60,318 nucleotides of DNA from Flavobacteriaceae bacterium (GTDB lineage: Bacteria > Bacteroidota > Bacteroidia > Flavobacteriales > Flavobacteriaceae): the NCBI GenBank assembly GCA_947464335.1, contig CANHWG010000009.1, forward strand, positions 1-60,318, given 5' to 3'. This document shows positions 1-8,030 of the stretch, in pieces. Every line of letters starts with the position of its first letter. Within the stretch, counting starts at the first letter, position 1. Made by a program: the position numbers and the translations under genes. The notes beneath the pieces are model-generated. The model was not told where the DNA came from. It worked only from the letters and a program-made list of their open reading frames with translations, and did no database searches.

Positions 1-348
1 ATGGAAAATTCTACCATCCGTGTAAACGAATTTACGGTTGCGCCTCAAATTGCTCCCGAGTCAGGATTGCCTTATCACGAATGGTTTATAGAGTTTGATT
101 CCGAAGCTTCGGGAGAACCTGAAAATTTAGAAGATTTTGCTCTCAAAATCGACCATGCAATGCGCAAGCAAAATAGCTATTACGACGATTTGATTGTAGG
201 TAAGGTGTTGAGAACAGTAGTGATTTCAAAAGTTCGGAAAAATGGGTTTCAGGATTATATGAAATCCATAGGAAAATTGGGCGGACAAAACAAATTACCT
301 CGCTTGAGTAACGATAGAAATATTGCAGACGTGTTAAAAAGAGAATAG
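1..348 (+). CDS. GH3-like (auxin-responsive promoter family) acyl-adenylate enzyme, C-terminal part
   Basis: This is the last 115 codons of a gene that begins before the window. The sequence shows features I associate with the C-terminal subdomain of bacterial GH3-family proteins: YHEWFIEF, a YYDDLIVGKVL segment and the closing IGKLGGQNKLPRLSNDR stretch. GH3 proteins are ANL-superfamily adenylating enzymes of roughly 500 residues in Flavobacteriia; their substrate in these bacteria is not established. The ATG at base 1 is probably an internal methionine rather than the start. The stop is followed after 15 bases by the next gene on the same strand. Family call by recollection of motifs, fairly confident; substrate unknown. 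Confidence 0.75.
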   Translation: MENSTIRVNEFTVAPQIAPESGLPYHEWFIEFDSEASGEPENLEDFALKIDHAMRKQNSYYDDLIVGKVLRTVVISKVRKNGFQDYMKSIGKLGGQNKLPRLSNDRNIADVLKRE

Positions 349-363
349 ATAATAAACAAAGAA

Positions 364-1242
364 ATGATACATAAAAGTCTGTTTTGGTTGATGATGATAA
401 TGATGAGTTCTTTGGTATCTTCTCAAATAAAAGGTATTGTAGTTGATGACTATTACAAGCCAATTCCGTATGTAAACATTTGGGTTGAAAATGAAAATAA
501 CAGCACAAGTTCGGAAGAGAACGGAACGTTTTTGATTAATTGTTCACCAAATAAAAACCTGATTTTTTCAGCTTTGGGCTATGAAAAAAAAACGGTTACA
601 GCTTCAGAAGCTACTAGCGTAATTCTAAAAATAAACGCTTTCGAACTTAATGAAATTATTATATCCAAACGTTTTGAAACCAAAGTAATTGAAATCGGAA
701 ATGTAAAAAACCAAACCTATCAAGCTTTTGAAAACGGGCCGCGAATAGACGCTAAATTTTTCCCTTATTTGGCCAAATACAAAAAAACAAGATACATCAA
801 GCAAGTAAATTTTTTTACCGATAGTCAGCTAGAAACCGCCAGTTTTAAAATTCATTTGTATTCGGTAAATGCAGATGGCTCACCTGGAGAGGAATTGCTG
901 AACAAAGACTTTTTGGTATCGGTAAAAAAAGGGGTTAAAAAAACCTACTTTAATGTGGTTGATTTCAATTTAAAAATGCCAAAAAACGGGCTATTTGTTG
1001 GCTTTGAAAAGCTTATAATTGAGAAGAATAAACTAGAAAAAGAAGTACAAGATACGAGCACCGGAAAAACAACGATTCAAAAAACATACTATCCTTATGT
1101 TTTGTATAATTTCGTAGAGAGAGAATTTAGCTATACTTTTTTAGGCGGCATATGGAATAAACAAACCAGACAAGATGTTAAAAACCCGTCGGATAAAATA
1201 AATGTGTACGAACCTGCAATAAACCTAATTCTAACCAACTAA
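364..1242 (+). CDS. Carboxypeptidase-regulatory-like (CarboxypepD_reg-like) exported protein
   Basis: A 292-residue protein. Residues 1-20 form a signal peptide ending near SSQ. Residues 21-100 look like the beta-sandwich CarboxypepD_reg-like domain common in Bacteroidota, with the typical pattern IKGIVVDD...PIPYVNIWVENE...TSSEENGTFLI...LIFSALGYEKKTV. Residues 100-292 are beta-rich and not recognised; they include a FKIHLYSVNADGSPGEELL segment like those in other surface proteins with this N-terminal domain. The protein is probably periplasmic or outer-membrane associated. It starts 15 bases after the GH3-like gene and may share its transcript. No catalytic motif is visible, so no enzymatic role is proposed. 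Confidence 0.75.
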   Translation: MIHKSLFWLMMIMMSSLVSSQIKGIVVDDYYKPIPYVNIWVENENNSTSSEENGTFLINCSPNKNLIFSALGYEKKTVTASEATSVILKINAFELNEIIISKRFETKVIEIGNVKNQTYQAFENGPRIDAKFFPYLAKYKKTRYIKQVNFFTDSQLETASFKIHLYSVNADGSPGEELLNKDFLVSVKKGVKKTYFNVVDFNLKMPKNGLFVGFEKLIIEKNKLEKEVQDTSTGKTTIQKTYYPYVLYNFVEREFSYTFLGGIWNKQTRQDVKNPSDKINVYEPAINLILTN

Positions 1243-1255
1243 ACGACAAAAACCC

Positions 1256-1263
1256 TATATTTG
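1256..1263 (+). promoter_or_regulatory. -7 box (TATATTTG) of a Bacteroidota-type promoter
   Basis: TATATTTG matches the Bacteroidota -7 consensus TAnnTTTG and lies 21 bases before the ATG at 1285. No convincing -33 TTG was found at the expected distance, so this is a partial match. Confidence 0.45.
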
Positions 1264-1284
1264 CGGGTTAGAAAGTAAAATTTA

Positions 1285-2994
1285 ATGAAGGAAATTAAAA
1301 ACATTTCGCGTTCTCGAGCGCAAGAATCGTCGGCAGCTATCGAACGATTGTACATTACCATGAGGCACTTATTTAACAGAGGTTTCTACAAACCGATGGG
1401 TGTTTCAGGTGAAACCTTGAGAGAAGCATTGCTATCTCTTAGACCCGAAATTTATGGAAGTATTTCCGAAGAAAAAGTAGAACTAAACGGCTTACTGTAT
1501 GTAATTGAAAGACTTCCAGTAGGTATTGAAGAATGTCGTTTTATCAATTTAACTTCAGACGAGGGCTATTCAAAATCTCACTTTCAAGCGATTGTCCCAC
1601 CAAAAAGGCGACGAAATTGCTACCGAATTGATGACGAACAAATGAATGTGGAAATTACACGTGGACGTTCTGACATTTATGATATCCTTACTCATTTGAC
1701 CTTTATTTTTATCGAATCCCATAAAATAAAAAACAAAGTTTTATTGGATGAAATAGAAATAGAGTATACGCGAGATTGGCAAAAACTGGAAGAAGCGGTT
1801 TCTCAAAATAAAAAAATGACGCTTAAAGAAAAGGAGATTGCCATTTCACACGCTGCTAATGTTTTGGGAAGAAGTTTTTCAGAAGTAATTGATATCTATG
1901 ATGATTTTGGAACCAAAGAAAAACCAGATCGCTTTTTACACGTAATCTATTGGTTAGGAAAATTAGCCATTGAAGAAGTCATTAATAACAATAAAAGAAC
2001 GATAACCTTCAGCCCAATTTTAAGAGAACGATTAGGACATCATATTCATGGAGAGATTTGGGCAAATAACATCAAGCAAGCCTTAAAAGCCAATAATTTA
2101 TTGGAACGTCCAATTCACATTATCAGCGCCAATATGCACAGTGTGATGAATTCTATTTTTGCGACTACTGTTTTAAAAACTATCCCGAAGTATAAGGACA
2201 AAGACAAAACAGATTTCTTTATTTATGAAGAATTAAGCAAATCGGGAGCCAATGATCTTCGCAACAAGGTTGAAGAAGTCGCAATGAAACAAGGAATGAT
2301 TTCACTTCCGGATGTTTTTTCGGGGACTAATATTGATGTTCAGATTTTTGACACTGCAAAAATAGATTGGACTAAGTCTAGTTTTCCAACAGCCAAGGTA
2401 GACAAAAACGCACCCGTACTTATTGTGATGGATTATGCTTTTGGGGAACAAGCATTTGAAACGATAGATGAATTATTAAAACCGTATAAAGAAGGTAAGA
2501 ATAAAACGTTTCTTGATGTTGAATCGGTTTCGATAATGGGAAAAGCAGGAATTTTGGAAGGCGGAAAAGGCGACATAATGATTCCATCGGCACATATTAA
2601 TGAAGGAACGGCGGATAATTACCCTTTTGAAAACGAGTTAACGGCTGAAATGTTTGAAGGAAATGGAATACCCGTTTTTTCCGGACCGATGGTAACGGTT
2701 TTAGGAACATCATTACAAAATAAAGACTTGTTACGTTTTTTCCACGAATCAACCTGGGAAGTCATAGGTCTTGAAATGGAAGGTGCTTATTATCAAAAAG
2801 CGATACAGTCAGCATCAAAAATCAGAAAAAGTATTCCTCAAAATGTAAAAGTTAGATATGCATACTATGCTTCTGACAATCCATTGGAAACAGGAAGTAC
2901 ATTAGCATCAGGCGGTTTAGGTACAACAGGTGTTAAACCAACGTATTTAATTACGATAAAAATATTAGAACAAATTTTTAACATAAATAAATAG
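1285..2994 (+). CDS. Nucleosidase/phosphorylase-like protein (DUF6909-like)
   Basis: A 569-residue protein with two parts. Residues 1-270 are not recognised beyond a probable match to the flavobacterial family I recall as DUF6909. Residues 280-569 resemble the nucleoside phosphorylase/AMP nucleosidase fold: VLIVMDYAFGEQAFE, a SIMGKAGILEGGKGDIMIPS stretch, the EMEGAYY motif (in PNP-type enzymes the Glu of MEG contacts ribose), and an Asp in ASDNPLE near the usual catalytic Asp position. The two-part layout recalls AMP nucleosidase, which also has a long N-terminal domain. It is read from its own promoter-like box and ends 4 bases before the next gene. A purine nucleotide/nucleoside substrate is inferred, not shown. 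Confidence 0.6.
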   Translation: MKEIKNISRSRAQESSAAIERLYITMRHLFNRGFYKPMGVSGETLREALLSLRPEIYGSISEEKVELNGLLYVIERLPVGIEECRFINLTSDEGYSKSHFQAIVPPKRRRNCYRIDDEQMNVEITRGRSDIYDILTHLTFIFIESHKIKNKVLLDEIEIEYTRDWQKLEEAVSQNKKMTLKEKEIAISHAANVLGRSFSEVIDIYDDFGTKEKPDRFLHVIYWLGKLAIEEVINNNKRTITFSPILRERLGHHIHGEIWANNIKQALKANNLLERPIHIISANMHSVMNSIFATTVLKTIPKYKDKDKTDFFIYEELSKSGANDLRNKVEEVAMKQGMISLPDVFSGTNIDVQIFDTAKIDWTKSSFPTAKVDKNAPVLIVMDYAFGEQAFETIDELLKPYKEGKNKTFLDVESVSIMGKAGILEGGKGDIMIPSAHINEGTADNYPFENELTAEMFEGNGIPVFSGPMVTVLGTSLQNKDLLRFFHESTWEVIGLEMEGAYYQKAIQSASKIRKSIPQNVKVRYAYYASDNPLETGSTLASGGLGTTGVKPTYLITIKILEQIFNINK

Positions 2995-2998
2995 TTTT

Positions 2999-3985
2999 AT
3001 GAGCACATCGACTCAAAATAATGACAATCAAGAAATAGACTTGTCTCAAATTGCAAAAAAAATCGGTAACTTTTTTGAGGGTATTTCAACCAAAATTTTC
3101 AAAGTTTTTTTATTTTTTAAAAGGAATATTCTTTGGGTTGGAATTTTATTTATTCTTGGTGTTAGTTTAGGATTATACATGGATAAAACAACAAAAGTGT
3201 ATGATAACGAAATTATCGTGAGTTCAAACTTTGGCTCAATTGATTATTTGTATGCCAAAGTAGAGTTGATAAGTTCCAAAATTAATGATGGCGACACTAT
3301 TTTTCTTAAGGAGGTTGTTGGAATTAAGGAACCAAAAAAACTTAAAAAAATAGCTATAGAACCTATTACAGACGTTTATAAATTTATTAACAACAGCGAT
3401 AAGAATTTTGAATTTGTAAAATTATTAGCTGAGGATGGTGATATTAAAAAAATAGTTAATGAAAACCTTACCAGTAAAAATTATCCTTATCATTTGATTT
3501 CTTATACAACAGATAAAGAAACTTCTAACGAAAAAACCGTACAACCTTTATTAAAGTATCTCAATGATTCCGATTATTATTCATTAATCCAGAAAGAATA
3601 TTTAAATAATGTTAAAATAAAAATGGTTGAAAACGACTCCATCATTTCACAAATAAATGGACTTTTAAATGCCTTTTCATCCAACACTAACAGCTCTCAA
3701 AAAAGCGATAAATTGGTTTATTATAATGAAAATTCACAATTGAATGAAGTCATTAAAACAAAAGAAATTTTGGTTAACGAACAAGGAATAAATCGAATTT
3801 CGTTAGTTAATTTTGACAAAGTAGTTAAAGAAAGTAGTATTACTCTTAACATAAAGAATACTAAAGCAGTGAATGGTAAAATGAAGTTTGTATTGCCCTT
3901 ATTTTTTATTTTATTATTTGTTATTGCTGGGGTTTTAAAATCGTTTTATAAATCTCAAATGGCAAAATTGAATAGTAAATTATGA
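2999..3985 (+). CDS. Wzz-like two-helix membrane protein, putative polysaccharide chain-length determinant
   Basis: A 328-residue protein with a soluble N-terminus (1-40), one transmembrane helix at about 43-60, a periplasmic stretch of about 235 residues and a second helix at about 297-313 followed by a short basic tail. This two-helix topology is that of Wzz-type polysaccharide co-polymerases, which set O-antigen chain length. The location directly before rfbA (4-base ATGA overlap) supports a link to surface polysaccharide. However, I do not see the Pro/Gly-rich second-helix motif typical of Wzz. Topology and context suggest the function; the sequence itself does not prove it. Confidence 0.45.
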   Translation: MSTSTQNNDNQEIDLSQIAKKIGNFFEGISTKIFKVFLFFKRNILWVGILFILGVSLGLYMDKTTKVYDNEIIVSSNFGSIDYLYAKVELISSKINDGDTIFLKEVVGIKEPKKLKKIAIEPITDVYKFINNSDKNFEFVKLLAEDGDIKKIVNENLTSKNYPYHLISYTTDKETSNEKTVQPLLKYLNDSDYYSLIQKEYLNNVKIKMVENDSIISQINGLLNAFSSNTNSSQKSDKLVYYNENSQLNEVIKTKEILVNEQGINRISLVNFDKVVKESSITLNIKNTKAVNGKMKFVLPLFFILLFVIAGVLKSFYKSQMAKLNSKL

Positions 3986-4848
3986 AAGGAATTATTTTAG
4001 CTGGTGGATCCGGAACACGATTACATCCATTAACTTTAGCGGTGAGCAAACAGTTAATGCCCATTTATGACAAACCGATGATTTATTATCCACTATCAAC
4101 GTTGATGTGGTCTGGAATCAGTGAAATACTTATTATATCAACACCTCATGATTTACCCTTGTTCCAACAATTATTAGGTGATGGAAAAAGTTTAGGATGT
4201 CGATTTGAATATGCTGTTCAGGAACATCCCAATGGTTTAGCAGAAGCTTTTATTATTGGAAAAGAATTTATTGGAAACGATAAGGTTGCTTTAGTACTTG
4301 GAGATAATATCTTTTACGGAACTGGTTTGTCTGATTTATTGTTAGCGAATAACAATCCAGATGGCGGAATTATTTATGCCTACCACGTTCATGATCCGGA
4401 ACGATATGGCGTTGTCGATTTTGATAAAGAAGGAAAAGTACTTTCGATAGAAGAAAAACCCGTAAATCCTAAATCAAATTTTGCCGTTCCTGGAATTTAT
4501 TTTTATGACAATGATGTGGTAGAAATAGCTGCTAATATAAAACCAAGCCACAGAGGAGAATTGGAAATCACGGATGTAAATAAAGAATATTTAAAAAGAG
4601 GAAAGCTTAAGGTTAGTATCTTAGATAGAGGTACGGCTTGGTTAGACACCGGTACATTTCAATCGCTGATGCAAGCAGGACAATTTGTTCAGGTAATAGA
4701 AGAACGTCAAGGATTAAAAATTGGCGCTATTGAAGAAGCTGCTTATAGAATGGGATTCATAGATGCTCATCAGTTAGAAACATTAGCCAAACCACTTCTA
4801 AAAAGTGGTTATGGAGTCCATCTAATGAGTTTGTTACACGAAAAATAA
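3982..4848 (+). CDS. rfbA: Glucose-1-phosphate thymidylyltransferase
   Basis: A 288-residue cytoplasmic enzyme, full length for the RmlA/RfbA family, that makes dTDP-glucose from glucose 1-phosphate and dTTP, the first step of dTDP-L-rhamnose synthesis. The N-terminal nucleotide-binding signature [11 protein letters not shown] is at residues 8-18, followed by [28 protein letters not shown] (about 109-116), the RYGVVDFD and EEKP segments and GTAWLDTGT also fit the family. The start overlaps the stop of the Wzz-like gene by 4 bases, suggesting translational coupling. rfbC and rfbD follow, but rfbB, which normally catalyses the next step, is not in the window. Confidence 0.96.
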   Translation: MKGIILAGGSGTRLHPLTLAVSKQLMPIYDKPMIYYPLSTLMWSGISEILIISTPHDLPLFQQLLGDGKSLGCRFEYAVQEHPNGLAEAFIIGKEFIGNDKVALVLGDNIFYGTGLSDLLLANNNPDGGIIYAYHVHDPERYGVVDFDKEGKVLSIEEKPVNPKSNFAVPGIYFYDNDVVEIAANIKPSHRGELEITDVNKEYLKRGKLKVSILDRGTAWLDTGTFQSLMQAGQFVQVIEERQGLKIGAIEEAAYRMGFIDAHQLETLAKPLLKSGYGVHLMSLLHEK

Positions 4849-4874
4849 AAATTAAAAAACATCAATTTTCTATT

Positions 4875-4900
4875 TTTTTGAAATAGATTTTTGAAATAGA
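4875..4900 (+). repeat. Perfect 13-bp tandem duplication before rfbC
   Basis: The 13-mer TTTTTGAAATAGA occurs twice back to back (4875-4887 and 4888-4900), ending 8 bases before the rfbC ATG at 4909. It looks like a recent slippage or duplication event in the leader. Confidence 0.8.
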
Positions 4901-4908
4901 CATTGAAA

Positions 4909-5460
4909 ATGAATTTTATTGCAACCAAATTGGAAGGCTGTTTTATTATTGAGCCAAATTTAATTCTTGATGAGCGTGGTTATTTTATGGAGAGCTTCAA
5001 CGAAAACACGTTTCAAATAGGAGTAAACCAACAAACACATTTTGTACAAGACAATCAATCGTATTCCTCAAAAGGAGTTTTAAGAGGGTTACATTATCAA
5101 ACAGGAGAACACGCTCAAGCCAAATTAGTTAGAGTTTTGCAAGGAGAAGTTTTGGATGTTGCTGTTGATATTAGACCGAATTCACCAACATTTGGACAGT
5201 ATGAAGCTGTTTTTTTATCAGGAGAAAATCAAAAACAGTTTTTTGTTCCAAGAGGGTTTGCTCACGGGTTTTTAGTATTGAGTGAAACGGCAACTTTTTT
5301 CTATAAATGTGACAATTTTTATAATAAAGAATCTGAAGGAGGCATTATTTTTAATGACGCAACCATCAATATCGATTGGGGTTTTCCAATGGGAAATTTA
5401 ATTATATCCGAAAAAGATAAAATCCAACCCAATTTAGAAAACGCTAAAAAAGCATGGTAG
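4909..5460 (+). CDS. rfbC: dTDP-4-dehydrorhamnose 3,5-epimerase
   Basis: A 183-residue cupin-fold enzyme that epimerises dTDP-4-keto-6-deoxyglucose at C3 and C5. Family features include DERGYFMESFNE near residues 22-33, the VQDNQSYSSKGVLRGLHYQ block carrying the catalytic His, DVAVDIRPNSPTFG, and VPRGFAHGFLVLSE. The frame can also be opened from a TTG at 4903, but the ATG at 4909 gives the usual N-terminus (MNFIATKLEG). The gene ends 7 bases inside the start of rfbD, so the two are probably translated together. Confidence 0.95.
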   Translation: MNFIATKLEGCFIIEPNLILDERGYFMESFNENTFQIGVNQQTHFVQDNQSYSSKGVLRGLHYQTGEHAQAKLVRVLQGEVLDVAVDIRPNSPTFGQYEAVFLSGENQKQFFVPRGFAHGFLVLSETATFFYKCDNFYNKESEGGIIFNDATINIDWGFPMGNLIISEKDKIQPNLENAKKAW

Positions 5461-6314
5461 TTTTAGTCACTGGCGCCAACGGACAATTAGGACAAAGTTT
5501 GCAATATGTTGCACCGAATTATACTGAACTTCAGTTTGTTTTTTGCTCGTCTTTAGAATTAGACATAACCAATTTAGAAAACTGCCAACAGGTTTTCTCC
5601 AATTCTAAACCCAATTTCTGCATTAATGCTGCGGCATACACTGCAGTAGACAAAGCCGAAAGCGAACCCGAGAAAGCCCATTTAATTAATGTAATGGGTA
5701 CCAAAAACCTAGCCCAAGTTTGCAAAGAAAACAACACCATTTTACTTCATATTTCTACCGATTTTGTTTTTGATGGCAACAAGCAAATACCTTATAATGA
5801 AGAAGACATTCCAAATCCAACAGGTGTTTACGGACAAACTAAATTGGATGGAGAAAAAGCCATTCAAGCTGTTTTTGATGATTATTATATAATTAGAACT
5901 TCATGGGTATACTCCCAATTTGGCAATAATTTTATGAAAACCATGTTGCGATTGGCTTCTGAAAGAGATTCTCTTTCGGTTGTTAATGACCAAATCGGAA
6001 CTCCAACCAATGCAGTTGATTTAGCAGAAGCTTTAATCAAGATAATCTGTCACACTGAGCGCAGTCGAAGTGCCAAATCCCAAATTAACTTTGGAATTTA
6101 CAACTTCAGTAACGAAGGACAATGTAGCTGGTATGATTTTGCTAAAAAAATATTTGAAATCAACCATAAGAATATCGATTTACAACCAATTCCTACTTCG
6201 GAATTTCCAACACCAGCCAAAAGACCTAATTATAGTGTTTTGGATAAAAGTAAAATCAAGAGTACTTTTGGGCTTCAGATTAAGAGCTGGGAAGACAGTT
6301 TAAAAACTATTTAA
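5454..6314 (+). CDS. rfbD: dTDP-4-dehydrorhamnose reductase, carrying an in-frame repeat insertion
   Basis: A 286-residue SDR enzyme that reduces dTDP-4-keto-L-rhamnose to dTDP-L-rhamnose with NAD(P)H. It shows the TGANGQLGQSL nucleotide-binding loop at residues 6-16, INAAAYTAVDKAE, HISTDFVFDG and the YGQTKLDGE segment with the SDR Tyr-xxx-Lys pair. Around residues 199-210 the sequence CHTERSRSAKSQ interrupts the usual junction between the DLAEALIKII helix and the FGIYNFSNEG strand. That segment is encoded by a 25-nt dispersed repeat (6049-6073) identical to one at 43586-43610. The gene stays open through it. Its stop overlaps the convergent methyltransferase stop by 8 bases. Confidence 0.94.
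   Translation: MVVLVTGANGQLGQSLQYVAPNYTELQFVFCSSLELDITNLENCQQVFSNSKPNFCINAAAYTAVDKAESEPEKAHLINVMGTKNLAQVCKENNTILLHISTDFVFDGNKQIPYNEEDIPNPTGVYGQTKLDGEKAIQAVFDDYYIIRTSWVYSQFGNNFMKTMLRLASERDSLSVVNDQIGTPTNAVDLAEALIKIICHTERSRSAKSQINFGIYNFSNEGQCSWYDFAKKIFEINHKNIDLQPIPTSEFPTPAKRPNYSVLDKSKIKSTFGLQIKSWEDSLKTI
6049..6073 (+). repeat. 25-nt dispersed repeat, copy 1, inside rfbD
   Basis: The core CACACTGAGCGCAGTCGAAG (6051-6070) with flanking GT and TGC is identical to 43586-43610. Here it lies inside the rfbD reading frame and is read as the peptide CHTERSRSA. Bases compared by eye; all 25 agree. Confidence 0.9.
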
Positions 6315-7044
6315 TTCTTTTAGCAATACAAAAGGTACTTACGCCAAAAGGAAAATTAAATATTTTAAGTAGTTTATTTTCGAAAATTATTAACTGTAGC
6401 AAAGCACTGTTGATAAAGTGGTTTCCGATAGCAATATCAGATTCACCTGATTTATTTTTTTGAACTTTAGAAGTTATAGTTCGAAATACATACACGGGTA
6501 AAAACAGAAAGAAATTCCAATAACTAGATTTTATTATTTCAAGATTTTCGGCTAATAATTTAGATTTTAGTTCCGATTTTCTATACCGTCTAAAATGCAT
6601 ATTAACCGTATCGTGGTAACTCCAAAGTGATTGAAATGCAGGGACAAAAACATACATTGTACCACCAATTTTTAATAGATCATTCCAATTTTTTAATGCT
6701 TTTTTATCGTCTTCTAAATGCTCTAAACAATCGGAAGCAATGATGATATCAAATTTTTCATTTAAGGTAATATTTTGAGCGTCCATTACAAAAGCATTGT
6801 TTATGCCGTTGGCTTTACAATTGGTAATGGCTTTATCACTGATATCAATTCCAAATAGATTATCAGTAGTAAATCCTAACGCTTCCAAATCTTTTAAGAA
6901 AATACCCGAAGAACATCCAATATCTAGTATTTTACTATCTTTTGGAACCTCTTTCAGTAAATCCAACAAGTATTTTCTTCTAGACTTAAACCACCAATGA
7001 GCTGATTCTACATCATGGTATTTTTTTTCAAAATCTTCTTTCAT
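6307..7044 (-). CDS. Class I SAM-dependent methyltransferase
   Basis: A 245-residue protein. Motif I of Rossmann-type methyltransferases is seen at about residues 39-46 (ILDIGCSSG), with the acidic residue of motif II in FGIDIS and the post-motif SDCLEHLEDD typical of the Methyltransf_11/23 group. The N-terminal YHDVESAHWWFKSRRKY is common in methyltransferases of polysaccharide loci. The C-terminal third is hydrophobic around SYWNFFLFLPVYVF, so it may sit at the membrane. It is downstream of the GT2 gene on the same strand (2-base gap) and probably co-transcribed with it. A sugar or lipid-linked intermediate is the likely substrate; this is inferred from context. Confidence 0.85.
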   Translation of the reverse strand: MKEDFEKKYHDVESAHWWFKSRRKYLLDLLKEVPKDSKILDIGCSSGIFLKDLEALGFTTDNLFGIDISDKAITNCKANGINNAFVMDAQNITLNEKFDIIIASDCLEHLEDDKKALKNWNDLLKIGGTMYVFVPAFQSLWSYHDTVNMHFRRYRKSELKSKLLAENLEIIKSSYWNFFLFLPVYVFRTITSKVQKNKSGESDIAIGNHFINSALLQLIIFENKLLKIFNFPFGVSTFCIAKRIK

Positions 7045-7046
7045 TT

Positions 7047-7994
7047 TTAATCTATTCGTTTGTCAATAAAATAGCGTGGTCTTTGTTTCACTTCTGAGTA
7101 AATTTTACCAATATATTCTCCAATAATTCCAAAACAAAATAATTGTACGCCGCCTAAAAAATACATCGGAAGCACAGTCGAAAGCCAACCAGGCACAACA
7201 TTTCCGGTATATAAAGCAACCAGTGCATAACCAGACATCATTAAACAGAAAGAGAATATTACAAACCCAATAATAGTTACTAATTTGAGTGGATAATTAC
7301 TAAAAGAGGTAACTCCATTCCAAGCAAAAGCGGCCATTTTTCGGAATGGGTATTTTGATTCGCCCGCAAAGCGTTCTAAGCGATCATAATAAACCACATC
7401 TTTACTAAATCCTATTGACGGAATAATACCTCTTAAAAACAGGTTTACTTCGCTAAATTCGGCTAGAGCATTTAAAACTCTTTGACTGCATAATCTGTAA
7501 TCAGCATGATTATGAATAATATTGACTTTCATTTTTTTCATCAGATTGTAGAAAAGAAGTGCCGTATTTCGTTTGAAGAAAGTGTCTGTAGCTCTTTCTT
7601 TTCTGACGCCGTAAACTACATCAGTTCCTGTTGTGAACTTAAGAATCATGTCTTTAATCACACTAACATCATCCTGCAAGTCAGCATCAATTGAAATAAG
7701 TGCGTCAGCGTCATCCTTAAAAGTTAATAGTCCGGCTAATAAAGCTCTTTGATGCCCTACGTTTCCGGCTAATTTTAACCCTTTAATGTGTCTTAATTTT
7801 TTTGCGTTTTCTTCAATCGTTAACCATGTTTTATCGTTACTTCCATCGTCAATAAAAGCAACAAAACTTTGTTCGGAGATAAGATTTTGTGATGTTAGAT
7901 CAGCGATGATAGTATTTAACTGAATTGAAGTTTCATTCAAGACCAATTCTTCATTATAACAAGGTGATACGATACCTATTGTTGGTTTTTGCAT
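7047..7994 (-). CDS. Family 2 glycosyltransferase, GtrB/DPM1-like with C-terminal membrane helices
   Basis: A 315-residue protein. The N-terminal GT-A domain shows IGIVSPCYNEE, FIDDGSNDKTW and the SIDADLQDD metal-binding cluster, followed by GVRKERATD as in GtrB and polyprenyl-phosphate glycosyltransferases. The last 90 or so residues hold two hydrophobic helices and end in the basic tail common in GtrB proteins. These enzymes charge undecaprenyl phosphate with a hexose on the cytoplasmic face. Together with the GtrII-like gene upstream it forms a likely side-branch glycosylation cassette. The donor sugar cannot be read from the sequence. Confidence 0.88.
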   Translation of the reverse strand: MQKPTIGIVSPCYNEELVLNETSIQLNTIIADLTSQNLISEQSFVAFIDDGSNDKTWLTIEENAKKLRHIKGLKLAGNVGHQRALLAGLLTFKDDADALISIDADLQDDVSVIKDMILKFTTGTDVVYGVRKERATDTFFKRNTALLFYNLMKKMKVNIIHNHADYRLCSQRVLNALAEFSEVNLFLRGIIPSIGFSKDVVYYDRLERFAGESKYPFRKMAAFAWNGVTSFSNYPLKLVTIIGFVIFSFCLMMSGYALVALYTGNVVPGWLSTVLPMYFLGGVQLFCFGIIGEYIGKIYSEVKQRPRYFIDKRID

Positions 7995-8030
7995 AACATA
8001 TTTATATTTAAAGCAATACTAAAATTAGGA

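Noticed and set aside
1..348. A complete small gene starting with the ATG at base 1
   Set aside because: The sequence is the conserved C-terminal part of a GH3-like protein; the ATG is probably an internal methionine at the window edge.
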